A stretch of 64,000 bases of DNA from positions 1 to 64,000 of the forward strand of contig NZ_JACHOP010000019.1 of the NCBI RefSeq assembly GCF_014199935.1, written 5' to 3'. The position numbers and the translations under genes were made by a program. Source of the DNA: Methylorubrum rhodinum. GTDB taxonomy: Bacteria; Pseudomonadota; Alphaproteobacteria; Rhizobiales; Beijerinckiaceae. Below, one piece after another: positions 42,825 through 51,728 of this stretch (position 1 is the stretch's first letter; every line of letters starts with the position of its first letter). A model generated the notes under the pieces. That model was given only the letters and a program-made list of their open reading frames with translations, was not told the DNA's origin and ran no database searches.

Positions 42825-43163
42825 ATGTCGGACATCGTTTCGACCAAGCGTATCCGCCGCGCGCTCGCCGCCCTGGCCGTGCTCGCCGGCGGGCTGATCG
42901 GCGCCCCAGTCGCGCAGGCCGCCCCGCTCGCGGCCCCGCCCGCCGCCGCCCTCGCCACCGACACCGCGGTCGAGACCGTGCAGTGGCACCATCACGGCGG
43001 CTGGGGCCATCGCCGCCATCACTGGGGCCACCACGGCGGCTGGCGCCGTCATCACCACCATCATCACGGCTGGGGCCATCACCGCCGCCACCACTGGGGT
43101 CACCACCGCCACCGCCACTGGGGCCATCACCACGGCTGGGGCCATCGCCGCCACTTCTACTGA
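42825..43163 (+). CDS. Secreted histidine/tryptophan/glycine-rich repeat protein
   Basis: 112 residues. A signal peptide (about 1-38; ALAALAVLAGGLIGAPVAQA) precedes a short Ala/Pro spacer and then a tail of about 55 residues made almost only of His, Trp, Gly and Arg in repeats such as WGHHGGW, HHHHHHGWGHH and RHWGHHHGWGH. AAGGAG precedes the ATG at 42825. Such tails can bind transition metals or nucleic acids, and similar small proteins are often stress induced; neither is demonstrated. A good terminator follows. Confidence 0.78.
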   Translation: MSDIVSTKRIRRALAALAVLAGGLIGAPVAQAAPLAAPPAAALATDTAVETVQWHHHGGWGHRRHHWGHHGGWRRHHHHHHGWGHHRRHHWGHHRHRHWGHHHGWGHRRHFY

Positions 43164-43180
43164 GTCACGGCTCCGAGGGT

Positions 43181-43217
43181 CCGCGCGCATGGGGAACCGT
43201 GCGCGCGGTTTCTTTTT
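43181..43217 (+). terminator. Intrinsic terminator after the His-rich gene
   Basis: CCGCGCGCA pairs with TGCGCGCGG around a ten-base loop and is followed by TTTCTTTTT. Confidence 0.85.
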
Positions 43218-43256
43218 CGAAAACCGATCATTCGGCTTCGTCCTACCCATCCCCTG

Positions 43257-43356
43257 ATCCTGAGGTGCTGCGCAGCAGCCTCGAAGGAGGGCTCCAACCA
43301 GCCGCGCGATTTCTGGAGCCTCCTTCGAGGCTCCGCTTCGCTCCGCACCTCAGGAT
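43257..43356. repeat. Dispersed palindromic repeat, family A, copy 1
   Basis: Begins ATCCTGAGGTGCTGCGCAGC and ends GCACCTCAGGAT, with inner arms CCTCGAAGGAGGGCTCCA and TGGAGCCTCCTTCGAGG. It can form a long hairpin between two convergent genes. Copies 2 and 3 are at 53292-53391 and 59009-59116. Confidence 0.85.
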
Positions 43357-43389
43357 GAGGGGGATGGATGGGAGCGACGTGAGCCTCGA

Positions 43390-44700
43390 TCAGCCCACCC
43401 GCTCGATGATCGCCTCCCGCGCCACCGGCACCGTCGCGCCGATCCGGTAGGCCGCCCGCAGGGCCGCCGCCGCCCGCTCCGCCGCCGTCTCGTCCGCCGC
43501 GTGGACGAGCCCGAGCGGATCGCCGGCCCCGAGCCGGTCGCCGGGTCGTGCCAATTCCGAGAAACCGACCCGCGGGTCGATGTCGTCCTGCGATCGGGTC
43601 CGCCCGCCGCCGAGACCGATCACCGCGAGGCCGACCGCGCGGGTGTCCACAGACCCGACGATGCCGGCTCTCTCCGCCGCGACCGGCCGCACCACCGGCG
43701 CCCGCGGCAGATGCCGCTCCGACGCCTCGACGAAATCGGACGGGCCGCCGAGCGCGCCGACCATTCGGCCGAAAATCTCGGCGGCGGCCCCGGTGTCGAG
43801 GGCGGCTTGCAGCCGTGCCTCGGCTTCCGCGCGGTCGGCGGCGAGGCGGCCGAGCAGCAGCATCTCGGCGCAGAGCGCCATCGTCACCGCGTGGAAGCGC
43901 GGCTCGCGGGCGCGGCCAGTTAGGTAATCGACGGCATAGGCCACTTCCACCGCGTTGCCGGCGGCGGAGGCCAGCGGGGCGTCCATGTCGGTGAGGAGGG
44001 CACGCGTCGGCAGGCCGGCGGCGTTGGCCACCGTGACGATGCTCTGCGCCAGCCCCCGCGCCTCCTCGTCCCGCGCCATGAAGGCGCCGGAGCCCGCCTT
44101 CACGTCCATGACGAGGCCGCCGAGACCCGCCGCCAGCTTCTTCGAGAGGATCGAGGCGGTGATCAGGTCCAGCGATTCGACCGTGCCGGTGACGTCGCGG
44201 ATGGCGTAGAGGCGCCGGTCGGCCGGCGCGAGGTCGCCGGTCTGGCCGATGATGGCGCAGCCCGCCTCCCGCACCACCGCGCGGAAGCGGTCGAGCCCCG
44301 GCGCCACGTCGTAGCCGGGGATGCCGGCGAGCTTGTCGAGGGTGCCGCCGGTATGTCCCAGGCCGCGCCCCGAGATCATCGGCACGAAGCCGCCGCAGGC
44401 CGCGACCATGGGGGCCAGCGCGAGGCTCACCGTATCGCCGACGCCGCCGGTGGAGTGCTTGTCGAGCACCGGGCCGGGCAGGTCCCAGGCCAGTACCGTA
44501 CCGGAATCCCGCATGGCGCGGGTGAGCGCCACGCGCTCGTCGAGCGAGAGGCCGCGAAAGAAAACCGCCATGGCGAAGGCCGCCGCCTGCCCCTCGGTGA
44601 CGCGCTCCGCGGTGAGGCCGCGGATGAAGTCGGCGATGTCGGCCTCGGAGAGCGCCCGCCCGTCGCGCTTGTCGCGGATGATCTCCTGCGGAAGCCTCAC
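43390..44700 (-). CDS. deoA: Thymidine phosphorylase
   Basis: 436 residues. Phosphorolysis of thymidine/deoxyuridine to base and deoxyribose-1-phosphate. Motifs: LPQEIIRDKRDGRALSEADI at the start, the phosphate site DKHSTGGVGDTVSLALAPM, ISGRGLGHTGGTLDKLAGIP, and SLDLITASILSKKLAAG with VMDVKAGSGAFM. The GTG start overlaps the stop of deoC. It is the last gene of a nucleoside salvage operon; its own 3' end is followed by a family A repeat. Confidence 0.95.
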   Translation of the reverse strand: MRLPQEIIRDKRDGRALSEADIADFIRGLTAERVTEGQAAAFAMAVFFRGLSLDERVALTRAMRDSGTVLAWDLPGPVLDKHSTGGVGDTVSLALAPMVAACGGFVPMISGRGLGHTGGTLDKLAGIPGYDVAPGLDRFRAVVREAGCAIIGQTGDLAPADRRLYAIRDVTGTVESLDLITASILSKKLAAGLGGLVMDVKAGSGAFMARDEEARGLAQSIVTVANAAGLPTRALLTDMDAPLASAAGNAVEVAYAVDYLTGRAREPRFHAVTMALCAEMLLLGRLAADRAEAEARLQAALDTGAAAEIFGRMVGALGGPSDFVEASERHLPRAPVVRPVAAERAGIVGSVDTRAVGLAVIGLGGGRTRSQDDIDPRVGFSELARPGDRLGAGDPLGLVHAADETAAERAAAALRAAYRIGATVPVAREAIIERVG

Positions 44701-45443
44701 GCCGCAGCCTCCACGGCGCGGGCAAGGTCGTCGAGGAGCGCGCTGGCGCCGATGCGGAACGTGTCCGGGCTCGCCCAGACCGGGCCCATGATCCGGTCGG
44801 CGAGCGCGAGGTAGCGCGCGGCATCCTCGACGCGGCGCAGGCCGCCGGACACCTTCAGCCCGACCGGCCGCGCGCCGTCCCGGTCGCGGATCGTGAACAG
44901 CATCGCCTCCGCCGCCTCGGGCGTGGCCGAGACCGGCGTCTTGCCGGTCGAGGTCTTGAGGAAGTCGGCGCCCGCCTCCAGGGCCAGCCGGCTCGCCCGC
45001 GCCACCGTCCCGGCATCGGGCAGCATCCCGGTCTCCAGGATCACCTTGAGCAGTTTTTCGCCGCAGGCCTCGCGAACGCTCGCGACCATGGCCCGGGCCG
45101 CGTCCGCATCGCCGCGCAGGAATGCGCGGTAGGGCAGAACGAGGTCGATCTCGTCGGCGCCGTCCGCGAGTGCCGCGCGGGTCTCGGCCACCGTGCCGGC
45201 CACGTCCTCGCTGCCCTCGGGAAAATTGACGACGGTGGCGATCCGCACGCCGCTGCCCGCGAGCGCCTGCGCGGCCTGGGCGACGAAACGCGGCCAGACG
45301 CACACCGCCGCCACCGCGTGCCGCTGCGCGCGCTCGCAGAGCCCGCGAACCGCCTCCGCCGTGCAGCCCTCGCTCAGGTCGGTCAGGTCGAGGAGCGGCA
45401 GGGCGCGGGCGGCCACGTCCGAGAGGGGATCGGCTGCGGTCAT
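44697..45443 (-). CDS. deoC: Deoxyribose-phosphate aldolase
   Basis: 248 residues. Splits deoxyribose-5-phosphate to acetaldehyde and glyceraldehyde-3-phosphate. DeoC features: LLDLTDLSEGCTAEAVRGLC, VCVWPRFV, TVVNFPEGSE, ADEIDLVLPYRAFL, LKVILETGML with the conserved Lys, and the Schiff-base Lys in DFLKTSTGKTPVSAT. The start at 45443 is used because the longer frame upstream is the shadow of the phosphorylase gene. Overlaps deoA. Confidence 0.94.
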   Translation of the reverse strand: MTAADPLSDVAARALPLLDLTDLSEGCTAEAVRGLCERAQRHAVAAVCVWPRFVAQAAQALAGSGVRIATVVNFPEGSEDVAGTVAETRAALADGADEIDLVLPYRAFLRGDADAARAMVASVREACGEKLLKVILETGMLPDAGTVARASRLALEAGADFLKTSTGKTPVSATPEAAEAMLFTIRDRDGARPVGLKVSGGLRRVEDAARYLALADRIMGPVWASPDTFRIGASALLDDLARAVEAAA

Positions 45444-45453
45444 CGCAACAAGC

Positions 45454-46266
45454 TCACGTTTCGGGGAGGCGCGCCGCGAAGGCGGCGGCGAGGCGGGCGA
45501 GGTCGGAGCCGGCGCGGGCCGCGACCGCCCTGGTCTCGGCATGGTGCGGATCGCCGCCCGAGACCCCGGCGGCGAAGTTCGTCACCGCCGAGACCGCGGC
45601 GACTTCGAGCCCGAGGAAGCGGGCCAGGATCGTCTCCGGCACGGTGGACATGCCGACGAGGTCGGCCCCGAGCCGTCCCGCCATGCGGACTTCCGCGGGC
45701 GTCTCGAAGCTCGGGCCGGAGAACCACGCATAGACGCCCTCGTGCAGGAAGAGGCCTTCCATCTCGGCCGCGGCGCGCAAGGCTGCGCGCAGACGGGGGG
45801 CGTAGGCGTTCGTCATCGGCACGAACCGGGCCTCGCTCGCCTCGCCGATCAGCGGGTTGAGCCCGGAGAGGTTGATGTGGTCGGTCAGGACCACGAGGCT
45901 GCCGGGACCGGCCTTCGGCATCAGCGAGCCGGCGGCATTGGTCAGGAGAACGCGCTTCGCCCCGAGCGCCGCCACCGCCGCGAGAGGCATCCGCATGGCG
46001 GCGGGCTCGCCCCGTTCGTAGGCGTGCGCTCGCCCTTCCAGCACCAGCACCGGCCGCCCCGAGAGCGTCCCGCGATGAAGCCGCCCGCCATGGCCGGACA
46101 CCCCAGGCCGAGGGAAACCGGGAATCTCGGAGTAATCGAGGCTGATCCGCCCCTCGATCGCCTCGACGAGGGCGCCGAGGCCGGTCCCGGTCACGATCGC
46201 CAGGGCGATGGGGCCGGCGAACCCGTTTTCGCGCAAGGCGGCGACGGCTTCGGCCTCACTCGGCAT
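45454..46266 (-). CDS. punA: Purine-nucleoside phosphorylase (trimeric, NP-II type)
   Basis: 270 residues. Motifs of the PNP/MTAP family: VTGTGLGALVEAI, the phosphate-site His in SGHGGRLHRGTL, GRAHAYERG, LLTNAAGSL, and the base-site Glu/Asn regions (YAWFSGPSFETPAEVRM, GADLVGMSTVPE, SAVTNFAAG). Converts purine (deoxy)nucleosides to free bases and ribose-1-phosphate. Overlaps the end of cdd by eleven bases and precedes deoC by ten. Confidence 0.93.
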   Translation of the reverse strand: MPSEAEAVAALRENGFAGPIALAIVTGTGLGALVEAIEGRISLDYSEIPGFPRPGVSGHGGRLHRGTLSGRPVLVLEGRAHAYERGEPAAMRMPLAAVAALGAKRVLLTNAAGSLMPKAGPGSLVVLTDHINLSGLNPLIGEASEARFVPMTNAYAPRLRAALRAAAEMEGLFLHEGVYAWFSGPSFETPAEVRMAGRLGADLVGMSTVPETILARFLGLEVAAVSAVTNFAAGVSGGDPHHAETRAVAARAGSDLARLAAAFAARLPET

Positions 46267-46702
46267 CGACGATGTGCTCCGGCAGGTGCTCGGGGCCGAA
46301 CGAGGCGGGCAGCAGCGCCTCCAGGGTGAAGCGGGCGCGGACGCCGTTCGGCCCGGCCGAAACGATCGGCGTGTCCGGCCCGGCGAACTCGCGGATGCGC
46401 TGGCGGCAGGCGCCGCAGGGCGTGACCGGGGCGGGGCTGTCGGCGAGGATCAGGATCGCCCGGATGCGCCGCCCGCCGCCCGCGATCATCGCCGCGATGG
46501 CCCCGGCCTCGGCGCAGGTACCGACCGGGTAGGCCGCGTTCTCGACGTTGCAGCCGGCGTGCACGCGGCCCGCTTCGTCACTCAGCGCCGCCCCCACCGA
46601 AAACCCCGAATAGGGCGCATGCGCCCGCGCCCGCACGGCGGCGGCCGCCGCGAAAAGGGCGTCGAGATCGGGGCTCGGGGGCGGGGAGCCGGGCGCGGTC
46701 AT
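46256..46702 (-). CDS. cdd: Cytidine deaminase
   Basis: 148 residues, the homotetrameric short form. Zinc ligands and catalytic Glu are in GTCAEAGAI (C-A-E) and TPCGACRQRIREF (two Cys), and the substrate-binding stretch is CNVENAAYP. Deaminates cytidine and deoxycytidine to uridine forms, feeding deoA and the phosphorylases encoded downstream. It is the first gene of the salvage operon cdd-PNP-deoC-deoA. Confidence 0.94.
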   Translation of the reverse strand: MTAPGSPPPSPDLDALFAAAAAVRARAHAPYSGFSVGAALSDEAGRVHAGCNVENAAYPVGTCAEAGAIAAMIAGGGRRIRAILILADSPAPVTPCGACRQRIREFAGPDTPIVSAGPNGVRARFTLEALLPASFGPEHLPEHIVDAE

Positions 46703-46819
46703 GGCACCGTTTGGCCCGAGGCGAGGGTCCCTGTCGAGGGCCCGTCTTGATGGGCGGTCGACAGGTGCGCGTTCGCCTTCTATGCCGAACCCTTGCGGGG
46801 GCGGCAGGGAGCCAGCGAC

Positions 46820-47044
46820 ATGCTCGGGCGCTTGGATCGGGGTTCGAACAACGGCGAGGCGAAGGTCGAGTACGGCGACGGCACCATGCGGGTGCTCAAG
46901 CCCGGCACCTTCGTGCGCTGCGCCGTGACCGGCGAGCCGATCCATCTCGACGCTTTGCGCTACTGGAACGTCGATCGCCAGGAGGCCTATGCTACTCCCG
47001 AGGCGGCGATGCAGCGGCTCAAGGAGATCGGCCGGGCCCCGTAA
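46820..47044 (+). CDS. DUF2093-domain protein
   Basis: 74 residues, small soluble protein of the alphaproteobacterial DUF2093 family: VEYGDGTMRVLKPGTFVRCA, VTGEPIHLDALRYWNVDRQE, AYATPEAAMQRLKE. Function unknown; the VTGEPIxLxxLRYWxVxRQE core is the family signature. The ATG at 46820 is used; an upstream frame start at 46793 has no support. The 3' end overlaps the end of lpxK by 26 bases in convergent orientation. Confidence 0.85.
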   Translation: MLGRLDRGSNNGEAKVEYGDGTMRVLKPGTFVRCAVTGEPIHLDALRYWNVDRQEAYATPEAAMQRLKEIGRAP

Positions 47045-48011
47045 GGGCCTCTGCCAAGTGCCGCCGCAGGGCCGCCGGATCGGCGAAGGCGAGGGCGACC
47101 CGCAGCACCTCCGCGCTCTCGCCCGCGGGCAGGCGCACGGCGTCCTTCTCGGTGGTGACGAGGCGCGCGCCCTCGCGCGCGGCGATCGCCCGCAACCCGT
47201 CGAGATCGCCGGCCCGATACGGATGGTGGTCCGGAAAGCTCTCGGTGGCGACGACCCGCGCCCCGAGGCCCGCGAGCGTGTCGAAGAACTTTTGCGGACG
47301 GCCGATCCCGGCGAAGGCGACGACGGGCCGGTCCTGCCAGCGCTCCGGCGCCTCCGGCACGAGGCGGCCCCGGTGCAGCGGCAGACCGCGCTCCCGCGCC
47401 GCCCGCCCCACGCGCTCGCCGGCCTCGCCTTCGCCGACGAGCACCACGCCGCCGACATGCCGCCATTGCCGCGCCAGCGGCGCCCGCAGGGGGCCGGCCG
47501 GGAAGGGCAGGCCGTTGCCGATGCCCGCGCCGGCATCGACCACGGCGAGCGACAGCGTCTTCCGCAGGCTCGGATTCTGAAGCCCGTCGTCCATCACGAT
47601 CGCGTCGGCGCCGCGATCGGCGCAGAGCCGCGCACCCGCGAGGCGGTCGCGGGCGACCACGGTGAACGCGGAACGGGCGAGCAACAGCGGCTCGTCGCCG
47701 ACATCGAGGGCGCCGTGCGAGGCCGGATCCACCGCCACCGGTCCGGCGAGCCGCCCGCCGTAGCCGCGGCTGAGGAAGGCCGGGCGGCGGCCGAGATCGT
47801 CCCGCAGGATGGCCGCGAGCGCCAGCGCCGTCGGCGTCTTGCCGGCTCCGCCGAGGGTGAAGTTGCCGATGCACAGGACCGGGCAGGGGCCGGCCGTGCC
47901 CGGCCGGTCCATCCGCCGTGCGGTCAGCCCGCCGTAGAGTGCGCCGACGGGGGCCAGCAGCCGGGCCAGCGGGTGGGCGGGCGCGCGGGTCCAGAAATCC
48001 GGCGGGCGCAT
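47019..48011 (-). CDS. lpxK: Tetraacyldisaccharide 4'-kinase LpxK
   Basis: 330 residues. Phosphorylates the lipid A disaccharide precursor at the inner membrane. The P-loop is NFTLGGAGKTPTALALA; further LpxK motifs are AFLSRGYGGRLAGP, VGDEPLLLAR, AIVMDDGLQNPSL, and the C-terminal FPDHHPYRAGDLDGL. The ATG overlaps the stop of waaA (ATGA). Third gene of the operon DUF374 acyltransferase-waaA-lpxK. Confidence 0.95.
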   Translation of the reverse strand: MRPPDFWTRAPAHPLARLLAPVGALYGGLTARRMDRPGTAGPCPVLCIGNFTLGGAGKTPTALALAAILRDDLGRRPAFLSRGYGGRLAGPVAVDPASHGALDVGDEPLLLARSAFTVVARDRLAGARLCADRGADAIVMDDGLQNPSLRKTLSLAVVDAGAGIGNGLPFPAGPLRAPLARQWRHVGGVVLVGEGEAGERVGRAARERGLPLHRGRLVPEAPERWQDRPVVAFAGIGRPQKFFDTLAGLGARVVATESFPDHHPYRAGDLDGLRAIAAREGARLVTTEKDAVRLPAGESAEVLRVALAFADPAALRRHLAEALTGPGRSP

Positions 48012-49315
48012 CAGGCCCGTTCGCGGGCGGACAGCTTCATCTGCGCGACGTAGGGGTCGAGCACGGCCAGCGTTCGGCCGACCGCCCCCTCGAAGGCGGC
48101 GAGCGCCGCCTGGCCCTGCCGCGCCATCCCGGTGGTGCGGGCCGGATTCGCCACAAGGTCGGCCACGGCGGCCGCGAGATCGTCCTCGCCCGTCACCGCG
48201 CGGGCGCCGCCCGCCTCGTCCAGCGCGCCGTAGGATTCGGAAAAATTGTGGATGTGGGGGCCGTGCAGCACGGCGCTGCCGAGGCGTACCGGCTCGATCG
48301 GGTTCTGGCCGCCATGCTCCACCAGCGAGCCGCCGAGGAAGACCAGCGGGCAGAGCCTGTAGAACAGGCCGAGCTCGCCCAGCGTGTCGGCGACGTAGAC
48401 ATCGACGTTCGCCTGCGGGCGCCCGTTCTTCGCCCGCCGGCTGGTGCGCAGTCCGGCCTCGTGGGCCACCTGCGCCACCTCCTCGCCCCGGCGGGGATGG
48501 CGCGGCACCACGATGGTGAGCAGCCGCGGGAAGCGGTCCTTCAGCCGGGCATGGACGCGGGCGATCGTGGCGTCCTCGCCCGAATGGGTGCTCGCCGCGA
48601 CCCAGACCGGCCGGTCGCCGACCATGTCGCGGAGGTAGGCGAGCTGCTGCGTATCGGCCGGAGGAACCGCTGAATCGTATTTGAGGTTGCCGACCACGCT
48701 GATGCGCGGGGCGCCGAGCCGGGCGAAGCGCTCGGCATCGTCGCGGGTCTGGCAGAGGCACACGGCGATGCGCGACAGCAGCGCGCGGGCGGTGCGCGGC
48801 GAGCGGGCCCAGCCCTGGAACGAGCGCTGCGACATCCGGCCGTTGACGAGCACCAGCGGGATGCCGCGCTCGTGCAGGGCGACGACGGTGTTGGGCCAGA
48901 TCTCCGATTCGGCGACGATGGCGAGATCGGGCTGCCAATGCTTGAGGAAGCGCTCGACCCAGCGCGGCGCGTCGAGCGGCATGTACTGATGCACGGCGCC
49001 CGCGGGCAGGCGCTGGCTCAGGAGGTCGGCGGCGCTGCGGGTGCCGGTGGTGACGAGCACCGAGCAGCCGCGGGCGATCATGCCCTCGATCAGGCCGACG
49101 AGGGAGAGCGCCTCGCCGATGCTGGCCCCGTGCATCCACACCAGATGCCCGACCGGCCGGGCGCGTCCGGGGCGCCCGCGCCGCTCGGGCAGGCGCGCCG
49201 GGTCCTCCTTTCCGCGGCTGGAGCGCCACGCGAGCAGGCCCGCCACCGCGGGCTCGCCGAGATAGAGCCCGTAGCGGTAGGCCCGCAGGACGGCGGGAAG
49301 CGGTGGGACCCTCAC
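48011..49315 (-). CDS. waaA: 3-deoxy-D-manno-octulosonic acid transferase (Kdo transferase)
   Basis: 434 residues, GT30 glycosyltransferase that adds Kdo to the lipid A precursor. An N-terminal membrane anchor (VLRAYRYGLYLGEPAVAGLL) leads to WMHGASIGEALSLVGLIE, the conserved Glu region of WaaA, then AESEIWPNTVVALHERGIPL, VVGNLKYD, VPRHPRRGEEV and PVxxG-type C-terminal sequence LGGSLVEHGGQNPIEPVRLG. Starts with GTG overlapping the upstream stop. Confidence 0.94.
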   Translation of the reverse strand: MRVPPLPAVLRAYRYGLYLGEPAVAGLLAWRSSRGKEDPARLPERRGRPGRARPVGHLVWMHGASIGEALSLVGLIEGMIARGCSVLVTTGTRSAADLLSQRLPAGAVHQYMPLDAPRWVERFLKHWQPDLAIVAESEIWPNTVVALHERGIPLVLVNGRMSQRSFQGWARSPRTARALLSRIAVCLCQTRDDAERFARLGAPRISVVGNLKYDSAVPPADTQQLAYLRDMVGDRPVWVAASTHSGEDATIARVHARLKDRFPRLLTIVVPRHPRRGEEVAQVAHEAGLRTSRRAKNGRPQANVDVYVADTLGELGLFYRLCPLVFLGGSLVEHGGQNPIEPVRLGSAVLHGPHIHNFSESYGALDEAGGARAVTGEDDLAAAVADLVANPARTTGMARQGQAALAAFEGAVGRTLAVLDPYVAQMKLSARERA

Positions 49316-50058
49316 GCGGCTTGCCCCAGGGCGTCGTCGCGGGAGCCGACGACGCGGTCGGGCCGGCCGACCAGGGCGTAGGCGCGGTCGTGGACGCGGT
49401 TCAGCTCCGCCTGGACGCGGGCGCGCAGGGCCTCGACCGCCTCCGGTTCGATCTCGCGGGGGACGAAGATCGATTCGCCGAACACCATGGCGCCACGGCC
49501 GAACGGCAGGCCGAGGCAGGCGCGGTCCCACGAATTGAAGCGGATGTGCCGGCTCGTCACCACGGCGACGGGAACGATGGGGCAGCCGGAGAAGCGCGCC
49601 AGCATGATGATGCCCGCGTCGCACACCCGCGAGACCTTGGGCACGTCCGCCGAGAAGGCGACGGTCTCGCCGCCCTTCAGCGCCCTCACCATCGCGCGCA
49701 GGCCCTCGGCGCCGCCCTTGGCGCGGGCATCACGGACGGCGCGACCGCGGGCGCCGGAGGCGCGCATCACCCGCACCCCCATCCGCTCCAGCGCCATGGT
49801 GTTGATGTTGCCGTCGGGCGAGCGGGAGATGATCGTGGCGACCCGGTCCTGCGGGCGGCTCATGAACGAGATCATGAGATGCTGGCCGTGCCACATCGCC
49901 GCGATGAACGCGCCGGTGGCGTCGAGCCGCTCGTAGATGCTCGCCGGCTCCAGGGTGAAGCGGTTCGTGCGCTTCACCAGCTTGAGGTAGCCGTAGGCGA
50001 TTGCGCCGAGCACGCGCTGCACCGCGGGCTTGCGGCCGATGGTCTTGATCAGGCCCAT
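49312..50058 (-). CDS. DUF374 lysophospholipid acyltransferase-family protein
   Basis: 248 residues. Carries the PlsC-like HxxxxD region as AAMWHGQHLMISFM and the later block GGETVAFSADVPKVSR, with MRASGARGRAVRDARAKGG between them, which is the DUF374 pattern. These proteins usually lie with waaA and lpxK in alphaproteobacteria and are thought to act in lipid A or phospholipid acylation. Its acyl substrate is unknown. First gene of the operon; its stop overlaps the waaA start. Confidence 0.85.
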   Translation of the reverse strand: MGLIKTIGRKPAVQRVLGAIAYGYLKLVKRTNRFTLEPASIYERLDATGAFIAAMWHGQHLMISFMSRPQDRVATIISRSPDGNINTMALERMGVRVMRASGARGRAVRDARAKGGAEGLRAMVRALKGGETVAFSADVPKVSRVCDAGIIMLARFSGCPIVPVAVVTSRHIRFNSWDRACLGLPFGRGAMVFGESIFVPREIEPEAVEALRARVQAELNRVHDRAYALVGRPDRVVGSRDDALGQAA

Positions 50059-50294
50059 GGGCTCGGACCGCTCCGCCTCTTCGCTCGCGTTTCGAATCGG
50101 GATGCCGCCCTGGCCGGGTGTCTAGCCCCGGGCCGCGCCGGGTGGCAACGCGACCGAAAGGAGAACCCGCGGAGTCGTGCCGCAATGCGGCGGAGTTCGG
50201 GCGTCGCCCCGGCTTCCGATCATCGCCCGAACACCGCGGGAAGGACGCCGAAGTGTTGACGCGAGCGGCCGATCACACGATGCCGTGAGCCAAC

Positions 50295-51239
50295 ATGTTC
50301 AGGCTCGCCCATCTCACCGATCCCCATGTCGGGCCGCTGCCCCGCCTGCGCCTGCGCCAGTTGCTGAGCAAGCGGGCGACCGGCTACGTGAACTGGCACC
50401 GCGGGCGCGGGCGCCACCACTGCATGGATCTGCTCGGCGCCCTCGTCGCGGATCTTCGGGCGCAGGATAGCGACCACGTCGCCTGCACCGGCGACCTGTG
50501 CAATCTCGGCCTGCCCGACGAGTGGGACACCGCCCGCATCTTCCTGGAGGCGCTGGGACCGGCCGACCGGGTCAGCTTCGTGCCGGGCAACCACGACGCC
50601 TATGTCCGCGGCTCGCTGGAGGGCCTGCTCGGCACCTGCGGCGGCTGGACCGCGGCCGACGACGGCCGCAGCGGGCTGTTCCCGTATCTGAGGCGGCGCG
50701 GGCCGCTCGCGCTGGTGGGCCTCTCCTCGGCGATCCCGACCAAGCCGTTCGCCGCGACCGGGCGGCTCGGGCCGGTGCAGATCGAGGCCGCCGAGCGCCT
50801 GTTGCGCGATCTCGCTGAGGTGCCCGAGCGGCCCTGCCGCGTGGTGATGATCCACCATCCGCCCCATCCGGGCGGCGCCGCCTCCGGCCGCGAGTTGAAG
50901 GACGCCGCCGCCTTCGCGGCGATGATCGGGCGGGCCGGAGCCGACCTGATCCTGCACGGTCACAATCACGTGGGGACCGTGGCGCACATTCCCGGGCCGG
51001 ACGGGCGGCCGGTGCCGGTGGTCGGCGCGCCTTCGGCGTCCGCCCGCTCGCTGCTCGTGAACCGGCGCGCCTCCTACTACCTCTACACGATCGTGCCGGG
51101 CGAGACCGGACACCGCATCGCCGTCGTCGAGCGCGGGCTCGATGCGGAGGGCGGCATCGCCGAACTCGCCGCCTTCGACATCGAGACGCCGCCCGCCGAC
51201 CGGATCGGACCCGCCCCGAAGCGGCGGCGACGGCATTGA
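50295..51239 (+). CDS. Metallophosphoesterase (calcineurin-like)
   Basis: 314 residues. All di-metal site motifs are present in order: AHLTDPHVG (D, H), CTGDLCN (GD), PGNHDAY (GNHD), MIHHPPHPGG (H) and LHGHNHVGT (GHxH). It resembles the Icc/CpdA group of small-substrate phosphodiesterases, but the substrate (cyclic nucleotide, phospholipid or other) cannot be told. No signal peptide. The ATG at 50295 is divergent from the acyltransferase operon. Confidence 0.9.
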   Translation: MFRLAHLTDPHVGPLPRLRLRQLLSKRATGYVNWHRGRGRHHCMDLLGALVADLRAQDSDHVACTGDLCNLGLPDEWDTARIFLEALGPADRVSFVPGNHDAYVRGSLEGLLGTCGGWTAADDGRSGLFPYLRRRGPLALVGLSSAIPTKPFAATGRLGPVQIEAAERLLRDLAEVPERPCRVVMIHHPPHPGGAASGRELKDAAAFAAMIGRAGADLILHGHNHVGTVAHIPGPDGRPVPVVGAPSASARSLLVNRRASYYLYTIVPGETGHRIAVVERGLDAEGGIAELAAFDIETPPADRIGPAPKRRRRH

Positions 51240-51248
51240 GGCGCGGCG

Positions 51249-51728
51249 TCAGTTCAGCCCCATCCCCTTCGATAGCCCGCTGGCGCGCGGCAGCGGGCGC
51301 AGCAGGCTCTTCACCTGCGAGAACGGTCGGGGCCGGTTGATCACCTCGTCGAGGCGCGACCACAGGGTCTTGGGCGAGAACGGCTTGGCGATGATCTCGT
51401 TGACGCCGAGCGCGATGGCCCGGTCCACCACGTTGCGCCGGGGCTGGGCCAGCATCAGGATGATCGGCACGGTGGGCGAGGGCGAGGTCGCGGGCGTGCG
51501 GGCCAAGCGGATGAACTCCTCGCCGGAGAGGATCGCCAGATCCCAGTCGAGGATGGTCAGGTCCGGCTTGCTCTCGGCCAGAACGCCCAGGGCCTCGGCC
51601 CCGTCCGGGGCTTCCAGCACGCGCTTGATGCCGACGCGCATCAGCATGTCGCGAACGATGCGGCGGATGTAGAGGCTCTCGTCGACGACGAGGGCCGAGA
51701 GGTCCGGGAAGGTCGGGGTGGCGATCAT
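51249..51728 (-). CDS. Single-domain response regulator
   Basis: 159 residues, a CheY-like receiver with no output domain. The acidic pocket is ALVVDESLYIRR (one D and E), the phosphorylation site is the Asp in LTILDWDL, the switch Thr/Ser position lies in PIILMLAQ, and the conserved Lys is in NEIIAKPFSPKTL. The C-terminal 30 residues are basic and probably flexible. No cognate kinase is nearby. Converges with the phosphoesterase gene, nine bases away. Confidence 0.9.
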   Translation of the reverse strand: MIATPTFPDLSALVVDESLYIRRIVRDMLMRVGIKRVLEAPDGAEALGVLAESKPDLTILDWDLAILSGEEFIRLARTPATSPSPTVPIILMLAQPRRNVVDRAIALGVNEIIAKPFSPKTLWSRLDEVINRPRPFSQVKSLLRPLPRASGLSKGMGLN

